Origin: Selaginella moellendorffii
Lineage: Eukaryota; Streptophyta; Lycopodiopsida; Selaginellales; Selaginellaceae
DNA length: 64,000 nt
Direction: 5' to 3'
Assembly (NCBI RefSeq): GCF_000143415.4
Contig: NW_003314343.1
Location: forward strand, 760,883-824,882
This document shows positions 20,690 to 31,640 of the stretch, one piece after another. The number at the start of each line of letters is the position of its first letter. Positions within the stretch are counted from its first letter, which is position 1. Both the position numbers and the translations under genes were made by a program. The notes beneath the pieces were generated by a model. It was given only the letters and a program-made list of their open reading frames with translations. It was not told where the DNA came from and searched no databases.

Positions 20690-22674
20690 TTAAGTCACAG
20701 CTTCTGGAGCCGAGCTACAGTAAGGCGTATACAAACAAACCATTCGAGTGCTGGTAAGAAGCGCGCTCGCAAACCCAAAGCCAGTCACCAGTCCCATCAC
20801 CACGCTGCTCGCGCCCCTCCTTCCAGCAGCTCTCACCAAAATCTGGCGACCAAACGCTGGAACCAAGCTTCCACACGCCACCACCATCCAAAAATCTAGT
20901 CCGCTGTAGCTCAGTCCTCCCAGAATCGCCACAATCGCACCCACCGGACTCGCAAATCCCGTCACTGTTGCTAGAACCAATGCCTGCTGCCAGCTTCCAG
21001 TAGCTCCATAGATGGTGCTCGCTACAGCGGCCCCTCGCGGGAGTCCGTGGAGACAAACCGGCAAGAGCATATGAGTTCCAAGTCCGTAAGCTTTGCTGGC
21101 CGCCACACCCAGAGCTAAGCCTTCCGCAAAGGCGTGGAAGCCCATTGTCCCTGCTGCTAGAATCGCCCCGGAAGCCAGGCTGCTGGCTTGCTTTGGCTTG
21201 GTGATGAAAACTTCCACTTCGGCCTTCCGGGGTCTTCTGCTTTCCCACAGGTGAGCCAGCCTCCATAGACAAGTTCCCAGGAAGAAGAGCCCCGAGAGAA
21301 CTAGTCTGTCCATCTTTCCCGAGAGCCAGAGCTGTGACGGCCTCCAGAGAGCCAGGACGAGTGCTATCCCGGATCCCACTGAGCCAAAGAATGAGTAAGG
21401 TAATCTGATCGAGCCGACGAGCGAAACTAGAGCGAGGCCGCCGATGAAAGGCCCCAGTCCGAAGAGCAGTGACCAGAGAAGAGCAGAGCCAGTGTTGTTC
21501 CATCTGGAAACATTAGAGCTGTCAAGCCGCCCTGGTTTTGGTGAAAAACGATATAGTTATACCTGGCTCCGCTTTCCATGACTGCGCTTAGAATCTCCAT
21601 GAAAGCTATCGAGACGGTTGCCGCGGAGGCAACTTCGGAAGCATCGGCATCCTGGATAGCAGCCAACGTTAGGCGTGCCTAAGAGTCTCTAGAGTTTGCT
21701 CTATCACCTTAAAACTGTCGGGAAGAACTTCGGCCAGGACCATCCAGATCATGCATCCCGCAGCGAAGCCCATGCAGAGAGGTAGAAATTTTTGGAACGC
21801 CTCCGCACAGATAAAAGCTGGTACTGCTACCAATGGCTGTATCCAGAGAGAAGATAACGTGTCAAAGGTTTGGCAAACCAAACAAAAGATCAAGCGTTAC
21901 CTGTGGCAAAGAAGTAAAGGTACTCCAAAGCATCGCATTGCGAGCCGAGACCCCTCGCGACGCAAGGACCATACTCACTGCCAATCCCTCGGGAATGTTG
22001 TGCACAGCAATCGCCAGCGTCACAGTGAGTCCTTGCGAGAGTCCCTTGGGTCCGGCAAAGGAAACTCCCACTCCAGATCCTTCTCCAAACGAGTGAAGCG
22101 TCATGATACCAATCACAAGGAGCATTTTCCTTGCATCAGCACCCTTGACATCCATGAGCTTCACGTCCCCAAACCTCTCCAAAACCTGCAAGAAAAAAAG
22201 CAAAGAATAGGATGACAGTGTTCTAGAAAAATAAATCCAGTGTTCTAGAGGAGAACGAACCTTTTGGCTGTAGAGAATGAAGAGTCCACCCGAAAGAATG
22301 CCCGCCACCACCCAATTTCCTCCTCCAAACCTCTGGCCTTCCTGGATTAAATCGAAGCTCGCGGCAAGCATCACTCCAGACGCGATCCCGTTGCACAGTC
22401 CGGCCCATTTTGCTTGCAACTCCACGAAGAAGAACGGCACGGCACCGAGACCAGTAGCGGCAGCCATTCCAAGCGTGAGAATCGCCACAGTCGCCACAGA
22501 AACCCTCGATGCCGCTGTTCTCGAGCCGCTCCATCCCTGATCCTTCTCACCCGGCGCTACCCTAGCCCTGACACTCACCGACGACCGATCCTCCTCCACG
22601 GCGTGCGATACATTCGCGACGAGGGCGAGCAAGGCGATGGCGAGGACGACGCTGCCAATCGCGCCTCGATTCAT
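20690..22674 (-). CDS. ZIP-family metal transporter (576 aa, five exons)
   Basis: Exons on the minus strand: 22674-22261, 22185-21901, 21836-21708, 21651-21563 and 21503-20690, all with GT-AG introns and consistent phase. The protein starts with a signal-like hydrophobic segment (VVLAIALLALVANVSHAVEE), then repeated membrane helices. TLHSFGEGSGVGVSFAGPKG and AIAVHNIPEGLAVSMVLASR form the ZIP signature with the metal-binding HNIPEG site, and a second HAFAEGLALG motif lies in exon 5. The layout resembles the putative zinc transporter At3g08650 of Arabidopsis. The role is movement of zinc or a related divalent metal into the cytosol; the membrane is not predicted. A 45-bp piece of exon 5 has been copied to 15673. 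Confidence 0.9.
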
Positions 22675-23435
22675 GGCGCCGGCCTCTTGGAGATTGCCGC
22701 GATCGCATCACTCTGGAACGAGCATCATGGCAGCGCGGCGGGAACGCGTCTTCTCTCCTCCACGCGATGACGCAATAAGCCCTAAATAAACGCCATTGTT
22801 TGGTCAAAATGGCCGCCATAGCTGGGCACCAAAGGGGACAAAAGGAGAGAACTTATAGAAGGGAAAATCTATGTCACAGCAATCCCCATTTCCCGCGCGA
22901 GCCTCTTCCCTTTTGTTTTCTTCGTCTTCTTCGTCGTCGCCTCCTTCGCCGCTTGAGCTTGTGATCATGCTGCTCGCTCTTCCTCGATCGCTTTCTTCTG
23001 CGGTGGTGATCGTTCTTCTTCTTCTTCTTCTTCCTCTTCGATTCCAAGTGCTTGCTACTGCTTATCGATCTGGATGCGAGCTTGAATCCCACCGAATTGC
23101 CCCTAGAAATCCTCTTCTTCCTGGCGAGCTTCTTGATGCTGCCCCGCGGCGCCCGGCATCCTAGCAATTTGGATAGCGAGCGAACGCTGCTCCCAGCCTG
23201 GTGCTTCAAGCACGACAGAGCTCGCAGGATCACATTTGATTTCCGGCGCCCCATTGCGCCAAATCCAATTTTCTGAGTGTGTTCTACCGATCGATCGTCA
23301 CGGCGAGCTAATCCCAGCTAGAATTGCGATCGCCCATCAGCAGCTCCGATCGCTCGAGTTCTTGCTCGCGAACGGGCGTGCCCTAACATGGCGCCCTCGC
23401 GACATCCACCGTTGATGGAGCATATTCCACCCAGT
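22675..23435. other. Intergenic region with CTT/TTC microsatellites and one weak ORF
   Basis: It carries (ctt)n-like runs near 22915-22945 and 23012-23035. A plus-strand ORF at 22871-23164 is described separately. The antisense frame gives a poly-arginine protein that is an artefact of the microsatellite. Confidence 0.5.
22871..23164 (+). CDS. Possible small secreted peptide (97 aa, weak)
   Basis: From the ATG at 22871, or the in-frame ATG at about 22967, the ORF has a very hydrophobic stretch (SSAVVIVLLLLLLPLRFQVL) like a signal peptide, followed by about 36 residues ending RNPLLPGELLDAAPRRPAS. The short, basic, proline-bearing end is the kind of layout seen in plant peptide hormone precursors, but no family motif (CLE, IDA, RALF) is matched. 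Microsatellite origin of the hydrophobic run is an equally good explanation. Confidence 0.22.
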   Translation: MSQQSPFPARASSLLFSSSSSSSPPSPLELVIMLLALPRSLSSAVVIVLLLLLLPLRFQVLATAYRSGCELESHRIAPRNPLLPGELLDAAPRRPAS

Positions 23436-25229
23436 TTAAAAAGAGCTTAAGAACACGTAGGGCGCGGAACTCTGTGGATCGATTTGCGACGCGCGCAGCG
23501 CCGCTTGCGATCCAATCCCGCAATTGCCGTGCAGCCTCGACGCGCCCACGATCGACATGCACGAGATCTCGTCCTGCGGCGTGGATTGGAGCAAATCCTG
23601 AGCCTCGATCAGCAGCCCGGAGCGGCCCAGAAGATCGATCACACACGCGTAGTGCCCGGCGATGGGTTCTACCCCAAAATCGCCCACCATCGACACGAAG
23701 AACTCGCGCGCTCTGCTCCACAGCCCTCCATGGCCGCAAGCCGAGAGAACTCCCGAGAAAGTCACCTGGCAGGGCTGGAATCCATCGCAGATCATGAGCG
23801 GGAGGAGCTGGATTGCGATCGCCGCGCGGCCGAGCTGAGCATACGATCCGATCAAGGTGTTCCAGGAGATTGAATTGGCGTGAGGCATCGTGATGAGAAT
23901 TCTCGCGGCTTGATCCAGCAAGCCACACTTCCCATACATGTTGATGAGCGAGTTTCCCACCACTGTCTCGGACTGGACGCCGTAAAGGAAGATCCTGGCG
24001 TGCATAGCTCGGCCATCGCTCAGCGAGAGGCTGCTCGCGCAGGCATCCAAAACACTGATGCAAGTCACCTTGTTTGGAAGCTCCGATCGAAACTCCACCA
24101 CCATTTTCTTGAAGAGATTGATGGCTTCTTTTCCATAGCCATTCTGCCCGTAGCCAGCGATGAGAGCGTTCCAGGACACCAAGTTTCTCTTCCCGTCCAT
24201 GGAATCAAACAGGAACTTCGCATCCTCGAGGCGTCCTTCAAGAGCGTATCCGCTTATCATCGAGTTCCAGGACGCCGGATCTCTATCTCTATCGGGCATT
24301 CGATCAAACATCTCTCGGGCTTTGTCGAGATGGCCGCTTTGGGCATACCCGGTTATCATCGCGTTCCACGAAACCGAGTCTTTCTCTTCCATCCGATCGA
24401 AGAAATTCTTTGCAAGATCGACACGATTGGTCTGAACAAAGCTGGTGATCATAGTGTTGTAAGTTACGACGTTTTTCTCCGGTGACTGATCGAAAAGTTG
24501 TCTTGCTCGCCGCAAATCCCCGCATTTGGCAACTGCGGATATGATTGAGTTCCACGAAACAGCATCAGGACGCGGAATCTTTCGGAAGAAAGACTCGGCT
24601 TCTACCGTATGGCCATTTCGTATGTACGCAGCTAACATAGCATTCCATGTAACGGAGTTACGACGCTTCATTCGATCGAAACAAGCTTTTGCGCTCTCCA
24701 AATCCCCACTGTGCGAGTATGCAGTGATCATTGCAGTCCACGAGAACACATCTCTGGCTTTCATTCGATCAAAGATTTCTTTAGCAGAATCAAAGTCCTG
24801 GTTCTCAACATAGAGGTTCATCATCGCGTTCCAGGCAGCAACATCCTTTTCCGGCATCGCTTCAAAAATCTGTCGAGATTTACGCAAATGCCCGTTATGG
24901 GCATATACAACGAGCAGGAGAGTCCATGAGAAAACATTCGGCACCGCGATGGTGTCAAAAACCCGCCGAGCCTCGTCCAGCTTCCCACACTTCCCATACA
25001 TTTCCACGAGGAGATTAGCGAGGTATCTGTCCGATCGAAGCGAGCTTTGTTGGAGAAGAGAGTGCGCGCGTCTTCCAGCCGAGAGATTCTTGCTTTTGCC
25101 GCAGTACTTGACGATCCCCTCGTAGAGGTTGCAGCAGTCGCTCGAGAGTCGGAGCTGATCGAGGGCACTGTGGAGATCGGCATCGCTGGTGATCGAAAGC
25201 TTTGGAGATTGGAATGGCGAAGAGCTCAT
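23436..25229 (-). CDS. PPR protein, S-type repeats, truncated E region (597 aa)
   Basis: Intronless, ATG at 25229. Regular 31-residue motifs (e.g. DVFSWTAMITAYSHSGDLES, DAVSWNSIISAVAKCGDLRR) run from about residue 85 to 385, then L and S motifs and an E-region stub (QIDPQSSAPYVFLSSF) where it stops. There is no DYW domain. The N-terminus (MSSSPFQSPKLSITS) is Ser-rich and could be an organelle-targeting peptide, though acidic residues follow soon. This is the same class as the two PPR genes at the left end, and also stops in the E region. Expected role: organellar RNA binding. Confidence 0.88.
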   Translation of the reverse strand: MSSSPFQSPKLSITSDADLHSALDQLRLSSDCCNLYEGIVKYCGKSKNLSAGRRAHSLLQQSSLRSDRYLANLLVEMYGKCGKLDEARRVFDTIAVPNVFSWTLLLVVYAHNGHLRKSRQIFEAMPEKDVAAWNAMMNLYVENQDFDSAKEIFDRMKARDVFSWTAMITAYSHSGDLESAKACFDRMKRRNSVTWNAMLAAYIRNGHTVEAESFFRKIPRPDAVSWNSIISAVAKCGDLRRARQLFDQSPEKNVVTYNTMITSFVQTNRVDLAKNFFDRMEEKDSVSWNAMITGYAQSGHLDKAREMFDRMPDRDRDPASWNSMISGYALEGRLEDAKFLFDSMDGKRNLVSWNALIAGYGQNGYGKEAINLFKKMVVEFRSELPNKVTCISVLDACASSLSLSDGRAMHARIFLYGVQSETVVGNSLINMYGKCGLLDQAARILITMPHANSISWNTLIGSYAQLGRAAIAIQLLPLMICDGFQPCQVTFSGVLSACGHGGLWSRAREFFVSMVGDFGVEPIAGHYACVIDLLGRSGLLIEAQDLLQSTPQDEISCMSIVGASRLHGNCGIGSQAALRASQIDPQSSAPYVFLSSF

Positions 25230-25535
25230 TTATCATTGGCATCGTCTGGAAGTCAAGACAAGACCAATATTTTAACTGCGAAAGGAAGTCCTTTTCTTGC
25301 ACGGCTTTAAAATGGAGGAATCGGCCACGAATTTTTTTTTATCAAAATTATTTTGTTTGCTTCTTAGTTTGAACGAAAGGTAACAGTGATTGATCGAAAA
25401 CTTTCGGTTGGATGGATTGGAAGCAGCTCACGATACGACAAGTATGTTTGAAACAATAAGCAAGATTTTGGGATTTTGGATCCAAAAAACGGGATTTTTC
25501 CATTGATTTGTCGATCGCATCGATCGATCGTCGAT

Positions 25536-25958
25536 TCATTTGGCTGCGAAGCCAGCGGCTCTGTGTGGCTCACTCTTGCGTCGACTGTATCCTTTCTTCT
25601 TGGCTTGCTGCTCTGGAGCTACTGCTATTGCTTTGGCTTTGGGAGGCCTCCCCCTTTTTCTTGGAAGAAAGCGAGCTGGAGCTTCTTCGTTTTGTTCTTG
25701 CTTGTGGGCATTAACCACATCTTTGCTGCTGCCACTGTCTTCAAAGAATGGCTTTGGATCAAAGTGATCATCTAGAACTCCCTCCTGTTCTTGATGCTTC
25801 TCTTCTTTCTCTTGTTGATCTTCTTCGCTTTCGTGTTGAATCACTTTCTTTGGCCTGCCCCTCTTCCTTGGAGCTTCTGCTGCCCTGTTATCAATCCCCA
25901 AATTGTTGGTGGCATCGTCCTCAATGGATTTCTTGGACCTGGGCTTCGTTCTTCCCAT
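25536..25958 (-). CDS. Small AT-hook protein (140 aa)
   Basis: The start is taken at the ATG at 25958 (MGRTKPRSKKSIEDDATNNL); an upstream in-frame ATG at 26021 would add a hydrophobic leader unlike a nuclear protein. Two AT-hooks are visible, APRKRGRPKK at about residues 29-38 and LPRKRGRPPK at about 99-108, each with the minor-groove RGRP core. Between them is a Glu/Gln-rich acidic stretch. The C-terminus AKKKGYSRRKSEPHR is basic. It should bind AT-rich DNA in the nucleus. No PPC/DUF296 domain is present, so it is not an AHL protein. Confidence 0.65.
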   Translation of the reverse strand: MGRTKPRSKKSIEDDATNNLGIDNRAAEAPRKRGRPKKVIQHESEEDQQEKEEKHQEQEGVLDDHFDPKPFFEDSGSSKDVVNAHKQEQNEEAPARFLPRKRGRPPKAKAIAVAPEQQAKKKGYSRRKSEPHRAAGFAAK

Positions 25959-26629
25959 TCTCGAGATTCCAAAGGAAGCAAGCAAGCAAGCAAACAAAAA
26001 TAAATAAAGAAAAAAAATCAAGAGAGAACTGCAAAGATTTCAAATGATATGGTGATATGGATTCTTGTGAAGCCAAAAGACCCAAAAGCTCAGATTCTAC
26101 AGGAACCCATGGCCAAGCTCCAAAGTTCCAATCACGCAAATCCTATATTCCTCCACTCCAAAAACAACTCGAGCGATCTACAGTGGATCTGCTGACATCC
26201 TGGAGAGCAATCTTAACAAACATGGACAAAACTAGCACTGTGGCGAATGGGAGATGGGTTGGATATCTATCAGCGAGAAAAAATGAGATGAACATCGACA
26301 CAGCAAGAAAGAAATGAAAAGGAAAGAAATAATATCAATGCTGCCAGGAGGCAAGATCAAGACTTTTAATCTTTGCTCAAAAGCTTTAGAATTTATTCTT
26401 TTTTTGAAATTCCTTGCCAAGGTACTATACAAGTCACGAAGCTGATTTGATATTTTCAAACAATATCTCAGTGGCACCGTCGCTGTACATACCAAAAATC
26501 TTTATAAAAATAAATAAATATTTAAAATCACGAAGTGCCAGGAGTACGAACAATACCTTTGACATTGAAGCAAGAAAAACTGGATTGTTTGATTGATTTT
26601 GGGGAGAATTTAAGATCAAGATCATGAAA
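25959..26629. other. Intergenic, AT-rich; no supported gene
   Basis: Contains the AT-hook gene's 5' flank and low-complexity A/T runs. An 86-codon plus-strand ORF starting at 26057 has no recognisable motif and is not called. Confidence 0.45.
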
Positions 26630-26908
26630 TCAGGAAGGAGGGGAGTTGAGTTCCAGCATAACCAAGCTAACAACAGTGAGAATAAGTCCAGCCACGAGAG
26701 AGAAGTTCTTCTTCAAGTGGTGAATCCCAAAAGCCAGCAAGACGAAGACCATGAAAATATAGAGTGTCACCGCAAAGATCCATGCAGTGTGTGGATTTGC
26801 TAGTGATACCTGGCCAAGAAATCGCTGGAACATCTTGGAACCTTGGATGAGAGTTCTCGCCCAAAACACAAGGGAAGTCAACCAAAACACAAATGTGTAT
26901 ACAAACAT
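26630..26908 (-). CDS. Small multi-pass membrane protein, unrecognised (92 aa)
   Basis: ATG at 26908. Three hydrophobic segments are visible: FVYTFVFWLTSLVFW at the N-terminus, TAWIFAVTLYIFMVFVLLAF in the middle, and FSLVAGLILTVVSLVMLEL near the end, with a basic HHLKKN loop between the last two. No family is recognised. An in-frame ATG at about 26836 (MFQRFLGQ) is an alternative start and would leave two segments. It lies 51 bp past the stop of HCF173 on the same strand, so it could instead be read as HCF173 3' UTR. Confidence 0.4.
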   Translation of the reverse strand: MFVYTFVFWLTSLVFWARTLIQGSKMFQRFLGQVSLANPHTAWIFAVTLYIFMVFVLLAFGIHHLKKNFSLVAGLILTVVSLVMLELNSPPS

Positions 26909-26959
26909 GGTTTTTTTTCTTTTTCTTTTTATTTTTCAACAATTTATTACATAAATCTT

Positions 26960-29373
26960 TCAAGTGTTCTTCTCCAAAACAGATAGTGCTGGCGTCAAAT
27001 AGTTGTTTGATTTGTCAGGAACATGAGCAACCTGGAATGAATCTCCAAGTTAAATCGGCAAAAGGAACAAGGACTCGCCAAATGTAAAAATTTCTTTTTT
27101 ACCAGTTCATACAAGCCTTGTCCAGCCTCAGGAGTGTACTCGTAACAGACCTGCTTGTAAAAAGAAATTCTTAGAGCTCTGGAAAGAAGATCATTAAAAT
27201 CGAAGCTCACGTCAAAGCTCTTGTTCCTGGCTGTTGGATCGTGCAAAGCTTTGACACAAACATCTGCAACGTCTGCGCAGCTAATTCCCTGCGTTTGCAA
27301 AGTTTGAGATGCTTTGCCTGGAAAACAGAGACAGAAGAACGAAGAGCCTACCTGTGTAATTCGATTCCCTTGATCAAACACTAGTGCTCGTTGTCCCCCA
27401 GGTTCCTCCTGAAACATGATCTAGTAAAAAAGGTTTGCAAGACAAATGGTACCAATACCATGAGTGGACCAGGACGTATAATTGTGTATCCAAGTCCAGA
27501 GTTTCTCAGTGCTGCTTCTCCAGCCTATTTTGGAAAGAAGAAAACCGAAAGTTAAAGGCACTGTGAAGCATGCAATACCTGTTTCGCTCTAAGAAGTTTC
27601 TCTCTGCTTTCACCCTCAACCCCAGCTGCAGAGCAAGAGACTAGAATGAAATCAGTCTCTTCTCCCGTCTGAAATACAAGAACCAGTGTGAATCAAAAGG
27701 ACCGAAAGATAGAATGCAAAGTGCACTTACAGGGAGAGCTTTGATGTAGTCCACTAGCAGCTTAAAACTGCTAGTTTCTCCTGTTGCTAAAAACGAAGAT
27801 CTCTAACAAAGTAAAGAAACTCCTTTTATAGCGACTAATGTACCATTCTAGAGCTTACTTGTTTTCTCGGCTCAAATCTTATGGCCAGCTTATCCACCAA
27901 GAACAAATCAAGTGGTGGATCTTCTTCGTTCATAGGCCTGAACTTTGTGAAGGGTATTCTAATCTGCAAAAACGAGAGTTAATGAGTGAGAAAGTAAACC
28001 ATGACCCATACCCTACTATAGCCAAGCCGTGTCAAGAATCTTGCATAGTAACGTCTTCTAGGAGCGTCGTATTCTCCACCACTGGTCTCGAGAATGAGGC
28101 TGTAAATCTTACCGTCGCCACAAACACATAAAACTAGACCTTCGTATCTGTAAGCACGAAATGGAACCAGCCACACAATGAAGATGAGAAAAGAGAGAAC
28201 TTCGCAAAACTTTCCCACCTGTCAAGAGTAAAACCCGAAGGAAACGATAAGCTTTTCACCATTTCTACGTAGCCACCTCTGCTGGGTACAAACCCTGAGA
28301 CAACGAGAAACTATAACTCTTTGCTACTCCCTGGTAACAAAACACGTACCTGAGAAGTCGGCATTGTTGTTTTCATCCACGTCCAAAGTTCCACCAAAAT
28401 TCACCTGATACTTTGAGGAGGGATCGTAGCCACCAAAAGCTTCACCTCTCCTCATCTCCCAGGAATCCACCTCCTTTGCCTTGCTGAATTTCGCCACAAC
28501 AAGTTTGCTCTTGCTACTCCGCCCAGCACGAGTTTGTGCTAACCTGTGATTGTAATCCTACGCACACAAACAAAAACACATGAGAACTTCTGGCAAAGCA
28601 AGCTTACGCAAACCTGGAATGCTGTTGATAGATTTTGGACCCCCTTGTTGTCAACTCTGTAGAGATCAGCAGTAATATATGATCGCGCAGCGGCACAGCA
28701 GATGATCTTGTTGCAACCTTCGACCGCTGCTTTCAGCGTCTCCGGCTCTCCCAAATCGCCCACAACGATTTGCACCGAGCGAGGCAGCATCTCCAAAGTC
28801 TCGGGATCGGCATTTCGTACCAAAGCCTTCACAAAAGAATGAATTTTAGAGAAACCAAAATGCCTCAAACATTTGCCCATTAGAGGCAAATGCCAAGAGA
28901 AGAAGAGACTCTACCTTAACTTTGTATCCTCGCAGCTGGAGCTTCCGGATGAGAACCCGGCCAACGCGACTGGTAGCTCCCACGACCAGCAGCGTCGTAA
29001 ACTCGGCGTTTGGGATGGTGAATTCGCACATTGGGCCGCCAACGAGCACATTGTCATCCCCATCCCGGGGCCTGGACGAGCCCGTGAACTGACCCAGATC
29101 CTTGATCCGCTGCCACACATCGTCGAAAGCCTTCCTCGACTTTCGACCCAGATCCACCGGGTTCACATTCTCCAGGCTGAGCGACAGTGGCGGCTGCTCC
29201 GGCTGCCGCTTGGGCGAACCTGTGGAAGAATTGGAGGGATCATCCGCGCAAGCTGTGATCAAACGCGCCGGTTTGAAGCTCACCAGGCGGCTGGCGCTGC
29301 TCCTGTGGACGAGAGTGACGCCAAATGCGAGTTCCTGGCGGCCGGAAGCGAGTCCCGCCACACTGGCAGCCAT
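26960..29373 (-). CDS. HCF173: HCF173-like: atypical SDR with CIA30 domain, chloroplast psbA translation factor
   Basis: Thirteen exons on the minus strand: 29373-28915, 28826-28614, 28557-28350, 28294-28219, 28147-28012, 27963-27859, 27802-27731, 27668 to about 27578, 27524-27459, 27408-27352, 27288-27211, 27150-27103, 27031-26960; about 559 aa. Key blocks are MCEFTIPNAEFTTLLVVGAT plus SRVGRVLIRKL (Rossmann NAD(P)-binding), a CIA30-type insert (SKLVVAKFSKAKEVDSWEMR through KFRPMNEEDPPLDLFL), GLGYTIIRPGPL and the end VAHVPDKSNNYLTP. In Arabidopsis HCF173 is needed to start psbA translation and assemble photosystem II. The Ser/Arg-rich first 50 residues fit a plastid transit peptide. The start is the first ATG of the frame; the codon four positions upstream is GTG. 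Confidence 0.93.
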
Positions 29374-29680
29374 TGATTCATACACTCATCGTCATCCATA
29401 GCCATTTGACGCGCCACAAAAAGTGCCACGTGTAAAACTTAAAAGTTACCTAAAATGCTTTTAGTTAAGATTTTTTAGCTAACTAATAACTGTTAAAATA
29501 CTTAACAGCGCAAGTAACAACAAAACATTGTTAGCAGTAGCAACAGCAATGGTATGTAGCCTGAAGATTTTACTTTGTTTTGGAAGAATGCATACCTCCT
29601 TTGCTTGGAAAGGCCACCAAGAGGAGCAATCTGTGCCGGAAGAACTTGGGACATGAGCAAGAATTCTTAGAACTTTCAAT
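29374..29680. other. Intergenic boundary before the inverted array copy
   Basis: Holds the HCF173 promoter side and a short AT-rich stretch; nothing else is recognised. Confidence 0.4.
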
Positions 29681-30400
29681 GTAGCTGCACTTGCTTCTTA
29701 AATTCAGGGTCTTCCAACAGCTTTCTATCAATACACATGAATTCTATCCACAGTGGATTATATTTATAATAATCCCTCCACATGAGCATGGCGTTCATGA
29801 ACCATTCCCTCACCTGTGCGTATACCAAAGTCAGAATAATAATCACACAATAACCCTTCCGAAACAATTTCCCCATCAATCTCTCCAAATTTGAGCTCCT
29901 CGTCAACCAGCTTACACTCGCCAGCCCCTCAATCGCCAGAGCGAAGTCATCCAGTTTGGCCAGAGCGGTGAGAAGCGGCACAAACCCTTCCAGCACTCGA
30001 TCCTCCTCGTCCTCCCCATCGTACTGAGGAACCACAAAGCCATTGTTTGGCTGGACCAGCCAGTAATACTCATCATCATCAAGCCACACCGTTCACTTGC
30101 AATCCCTGTCAACCATTATCACGGAACAAATGTCTTTCAGAGACATGACCCTATCGATGCTTGGATCCGTATAAGACCTGCAATCGTCCCGGCAACATTA
30201 TCTTAGAATTCGTCCCGAGGATAGCCTCAACTTTATATTGTAGACAATGCCACTACAATAGGACTATGAAGAGCAGCTGAATACATAGAGATCATAGATG
30301 GCAGCCATGCTCTCCAGGAAAGGGATCAACCCAAGCCTCATGCCGATCTTGAAGCCACCTGGAGTCCAAAACCAGCACCTTTCAGACCCATATATTGTCA
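29680..30400 (-). pseudogene. FCP1-like phosphatase fragment (copy C, inverted)
   Basis: Minus-strand reading gives GLIPFLESMAAIYDL, then VWLDDDEYYWLVQPNNGFVV and VLEGFVPLLTALAKLDD as in the intact copy, but the beginning (DLDDCL) is degraded and the reading frame is broken near 30110-30250. It ends abruptly after PEFKKQV at about 29690. The upstream ttgtcaagaaacatat block (about 30395-30415) matches the region in front of copy A, not copy B. Confidence 0.8.
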
Positions 30401-30439
30401 AGAAACATATCCGATCCATACTTAAATTAAAAAAGGGAG

Positions 30440-31335
30440 GGTTTCTCTAAGATGCCGCTCGATTGGAGGATGTGCCAGAAATTCCCTTCCCTCTGGCGGA
30501 AAATGTAGGCTATCGGTGCGTTCTTTCTGGAGAGCTCCGCTCAGTGCGTCTTGTTCTTGCAGATTTCTCGCGATTTCGACTTGGTTGTGATCTAAGGCCT
30601 GGGACAGGAGGCGAAGATTGTGGCGATTCCCGTCCTTGTTGCGGCGTTGAAGGCGTGTGGCAGCTCCGGCGACGTGGATCTCGCGACAAAAATCCATGGC
30701 GATGCAGCGGAGAGCGGGCACGATTTCTACGTTGCAAACACGCTGGTGAGCTTGTATGGATAGTGTGTGGCAACTTGGTGGAAGCTGAGAGAGTTTTTAC
30801 GGGGATGGTGGTCTCTTGGGCGGCACTGATGCTGGAAAGCGGGGAAGAGGCACTGGCTTTACAGGCACCACTGTCATGGATGACAAATGACAGGACCTTT
30901 GTTGCTGCTCTTAAGGCATAGCAGGCAAGGAAGAAGGCAGCAAAGAGTTGGAAGATGGTTCGTGAAAGCAGGGACGCTGGAGAAAGGCATGGATCTCCGT
31001 TCTCAAGCTTCAGACAAGCATGAGCTAGATATATTCGTGGCCAGCTCGCTGATCGACATGTACGCTATCGTTCGGTGTGGGTGAGTTTTCGCAGCATGAC
31101 CTGGTTTCGCTGGTTTCGTTGATGCTGGGGTACTTGGAAAACGGCCAGCCAGACCTTGGTTACACAGATTGTGGAAGTTTATTGAACGCTCAGGGGCTCT
31201 TCCAGACCATAATCTGGCACTCTGGAACACGCTGATACTCGGGTATGCTGAGAACGTAGTGGACGAGAAGATCGCCATCCCTCTCTCGACCAGCTCAGCA
31301 TGGCTGCAAGCTGAGAGAGAACCGACGCGAAAGTG
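30440..31335 (+). pseudogene. Broken PPR gene (array copy C, inverted)
   Basis: Plus-strand counterpart of the minus-strand PPR remnant at 19715-20645: AKIVAIPVLVAALKACGSSG, DFYVANTLVSLYG, VGRWFVKAGTLEKGMDLRSQ and DIFVASSLIDMYAIVRCG. Stops after LKA near 30921 and frameshifts near 31080 break it. Confidence 0.75.
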
Positions 31336-31640
31336 ATCCCGTTCGGCTCTCATTTCTTCTCGTCACGCATTTGATCGAAGAGCTCGCGAGCTTGTAGTTC
31401 CCTATCCCCCAATCAAAGCATTCGAGACTTCCACCCGGAGTCGAAAGCATGCCGAGCTTCCACCATGCCTCCACACTTCCCATACGTGTCCACCAGCGAG
31501 GTTCGTAAAACGCAACCGTGGATCCATCTCACGGCCTCCAAAGCCAACAGATTCCCACAAGCCTTGAGTGCGGCCTTGAAGCTCTAGGAATCCAGCGAGA
31601 GATCTTCTTCACGTTGTTGCAGCCGCGAGAAAAGAAGGCC
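31300..31640 (-). pseudogene. PPR fragment (copy C, inverted)
   Basis: Minus-strand counterpart of the plus-strand PPR piece at 19380-19715 (same wihG, TYGKCGGMVEARHAF and NYKLA blocks), with further small deletions. Confidence 0.65.

Noticed and set aside
22874-23254. Arginine/lysine-rich 126-codon minus-strand ORF
   Set aside because: The poly-Arg and poly-Lys runs are direct read-outs of CTT/TCC microsatellites on the other strand.
26057-26317. 86-codon plus-strand ORF divergent from the AT-hook gene
   Set aside because: No recognisable domain, and it lies in the AT-hook gene's promoter side; evidence is too weak to call.
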